DNA of 64,000 bases. Origin: Mycolicibacter longobardus. GTDB lineage: Bacteria; Actinomycetota; Actinomycetes; Mycobacteriales; Mycobacteriaceae. The DNA lies in contig NZ_LQPG01000007.1 of assembly GCF_002102265.1 (NCBI RefSeq), forward strand, positions 62,001 through 126,000. The letters are read 5' to 3'. The notes beneath the pieces are model-generated. The model saw nothing but the letters and a program-made list of their open reading frames with translations. It did no database searches and was not told the origin of the DNA. The translations under genes were made by a program, and so were the position numbers. How positions within the stretch are numbered: position 1 is the first letter of the stretch; each line of letters opens with the position of its first letter. Positions 62,555 through 64,000 of the stretch are shown here, piece after piece.

Positions 62555-64000
62555 GGCTGTCCCAATGCCTGCCGGTACAGCGGGCCGTCGGCGCTGTAGT
62601 AGTTGCAGTGGAATCCGCTCGGGACGCGGAACGGAATGCGCACCCGCGCCAGCGGCCCCGCCGAGAGATTCTGGGCGTCGAAGACCACCAGCTCAGTCTC
62701 GTTGGCGCCGGCTTGATGGACCAATGTCACGGCGTAGCCGTCTGATTCGTCGCGACCACCGATACGCGGGGCGAAGATGAGTTCCCCCGCAGCGGCACCG
62801 TCGCCGAAGTGGTACACGTCCTCGGCGCCGGTCTGGGTGTCGACCCGCAGTACCGCGTCCATACCGTCGGCGCGGCCGTCGATCGAGTGCAGATTGCTGT
62901 TGGCGAACACGTTTCGGCTTGGCCGGGTCATCATCCGGTCGTCGGGGCGGGGGAACTGGATGTCGTGGTCGCTGAGGATCTGCTCGAACACCACATCGGT
63001 GCCTGCCGCCGGGTCGATCGTCCAACGGCGCAGGCTCTGCTGGGTTTCGGCGTGTGAGCGGCGATTGCCGTGAACGTCGGGGAACAGTGCGGTCCCTTCG
63101 GCGGCCGCCACGTCGGCGACGATACAGCCGCCCTCCTCCCATACGTTGGCCTGATGCATCATGTGCCGCGGCTCGGCTTCGAACCAGCGAACGTCTGCCG
63201 CCGACCCGGTGCGTGGCATGACACCGAGTTTGGTCGGACGGTCGGGGTCCCACGCCACCATCGGCCCACCAGACATCGCCCGTTCCAGGCTGATGTCCAA
63301 CGGTGTCACCGGAAACACCACGTGGTTCTCGGTGACGAAGAAGGTGTGCATCAACGTCTGGTGCGGTATTGGAATCACCTCGTAACGCAGCAGCTCACCG
63401 TCGAAATCCACGACTTCGTAATGGATTTCCGGCACCGCCCCCGGACGATACGGAACCGAACCGATGTTGATCAGTTCACCGGTGGCGTAGTCGACGGTGG
63501 GATGCGCCGAGAACGTGGTGGTGATGGCCCCGCCGTAGTGTTCCTCGCCGATGGTGTCCAGGGTGCGTGGCTCCAGCCGGACCGGAGGTGCGCCCTCCAT
63601 CAGCGCCAACAGCTTTCCGCCGTGCAGGATGATGTTGGTGTTGGCGGTGTTGTACCGGGTGCCGCGGGCGAGCGGGTCGGTGGTGGCCGGGTTGTCGAGC
63701 ACCCCGAACAATCGCCGGCCGTGCTTGAGCTCCAGCTCCAGCTTTTCGGTGCGCACCCATCGGCTGCGCATCGATACCCGGCCGTCTTCGATGAAGAACG
63801 CATAGACCATGCCGTCGCCGTCGAACCAGTGGTAGTCCTCGTCGGTCGGCGGGTACAGCGGTTCGGCGCCGTTGCGATAGAACACCCCGGCCAGATCGTC
63901 GGGCAGGTCGCCTTCGACGAACAGGTCCGGTGCGGTCACTTCCATCCGGTTGGGCTGGTGATGCCCGGTGAGAAAAGGGCTTTCGCGGAAACGCGGGCTA
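62551..64000 (-). CDS. carotenoid cleavage oxygenase-family dioxygenase (5' end outside window)
   Basis: Non-haem Fe(II) dioxygenase of the RPE65/lignostilbene family that splits a double bond to two aldehydes or ketones. The frame is open to the right edge: SPFLTGHHQPNRMEV precedes the first internal ATG and matches the family N-terminus, so the real start lies outside. The four iron-ligand histidines are visible in FSAHPTVD, LMHTFF, MMHQANV and GFHCNYYS. YRNGAEPLYPP and HWFDGDGMVYAF are N-terminal landmarks. Coupled to two aldehyde dehydrogenases, which would take the cleavage products. The substrate (carotenoid, stilbene or similar) is unknown. Confidence 0.9.
   Translation of the reverse strand, partial: SPRFRESPFLTGHHQPNRMEVTAPDLFVEGDLPDDLAGVFYRNGAEPLYPPTDEDYHWFDGDGMVYAFFIEDGRVSMRSRWVRTEKLELELKHGRRLFGVLDNPATTDPLARGTRYNTANTNIILHGGKLLALMEGAPPVRLEPRTLDTIGEEHYGGAITTTFSAHPTVDYATGELINIGSVPYRPGAVPEIHYEVVDFDGELLRYEVIPIPHQTLMHTFFVTENHVVFPVTPLDISLERAMSGGPMVAWDPDRPTKLGVMPRTGSAADVRWFEAEPRHMMHQANVWEEGGCIVADVAAAEGTALFPDVHGNRRSHAETQQSLRRWTIDPAAGTDVVFEQILSDHDIQFPRPDDRMMTRPSRNVFANSNLHSIDGRADGMDAVLRVDTQTGAEDVYHFGDGAAAGELIFAPRIGGRDESDGYAVTLVHQAGANETELVVFDAQNLSAGPLARVRIPFRVPSGFHCNYYSADGPLYRQALGQP

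Overview
This is a high-GC actinobacterial chromosome segment from a mycobacterium. The evidence is the type VII secretion locus ESX-4 with two cutinase genes beside it, PGRS-type Gly-Ala-Asn proteins, fatty-acyl-AMP ligases, F420-type LLM oxidoreductases, and a backbone gene order that follows the M. tuberculosis stretch around Rv3421c-Rv3465 as I remember it (tsaB-tsaE-alr-gadB-nnr-glmS, then Rv3439c/Rv3440c-glmM-rpsI-rplM, ESX-4, cut3/cut4, truA-rplQ-rpoA-rpsD-rpsK-rpsM-rpmJ-infA, an Rv3463-like LLM gene, rmlB-rmlC). The species cannot be named from sequence alone. No tRNA, rRNA, CRISPR array or intact insertion sequence was seen.

Layout. 1-6385 (minus strand): a tight operon nnr-gadB-alr-hydrolase-tsaE-tsaB, the last running off the left edge. 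6617-11770 (plus): two tandem membrane-anchored sensor-domain proteins of the PknH extracellular type, a Baeyer-Villiger monooxygenase with an overlapping short-chain dehydrogenase, and a small membrane protein. 11781-14225 (minus): glmS and a small secreted protein. 14289-34053: an accessory island of about 20 kb, inserted relative to M. tuberculosis between glmS and the Rv3439c homologue. It has three rounds of one layout: a minus-strand operon of secreted porin-like proteins, in two cases followed by a PGRS protein, back to back with a plus-strand gene or operon containing a fatty-acyl-AMP ligase. A vapBC remnant marks its right edge. 34354-38404 (minus): Rv3439c/Rv3440c homologues, glmM, rpsI and rplM. 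38608-48534: the ESX-4 locus, with an EndoU nuclease toxin and a putative immunity gene lodged between rplM and esxT. 48643-50039: two cutinases. 50138-54700 (minus): truA and the rpoA-centred ribosomal operon. 55005-57011: an NfeD/flotillin pair. 57031-59578: LLM oxidoreductase, rmlB and rmlC. 59592-64000 (minus): a translationally coupled run of a carotenoid-oxygenase-family gene, entering from the right edge, and two aldehyde dehydrogenases.

How the genes fit together. Much of the backbone makes cell-wall precursors (alr, glmS, glmM, rmlB, rmlC) or the translation and transcription apparatus. The ESX-4 genes encode a membrane secretion complex (EccB4, EccC4, EccD4), its mycosin protease, the Rv3446c-type accessory protein and the WXG100 pair EsxT/EsxU. 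The most unusual parts are the modular island of PE-less PGRS proteins, porin-like proteins and acyl-AMP ligases; the EndoU cassette inside ESX-4; and a 47-bp near-palindromic repeat inserted in frame in nnr (two tandem copies) and, in the opposite orientation, in eccB4.
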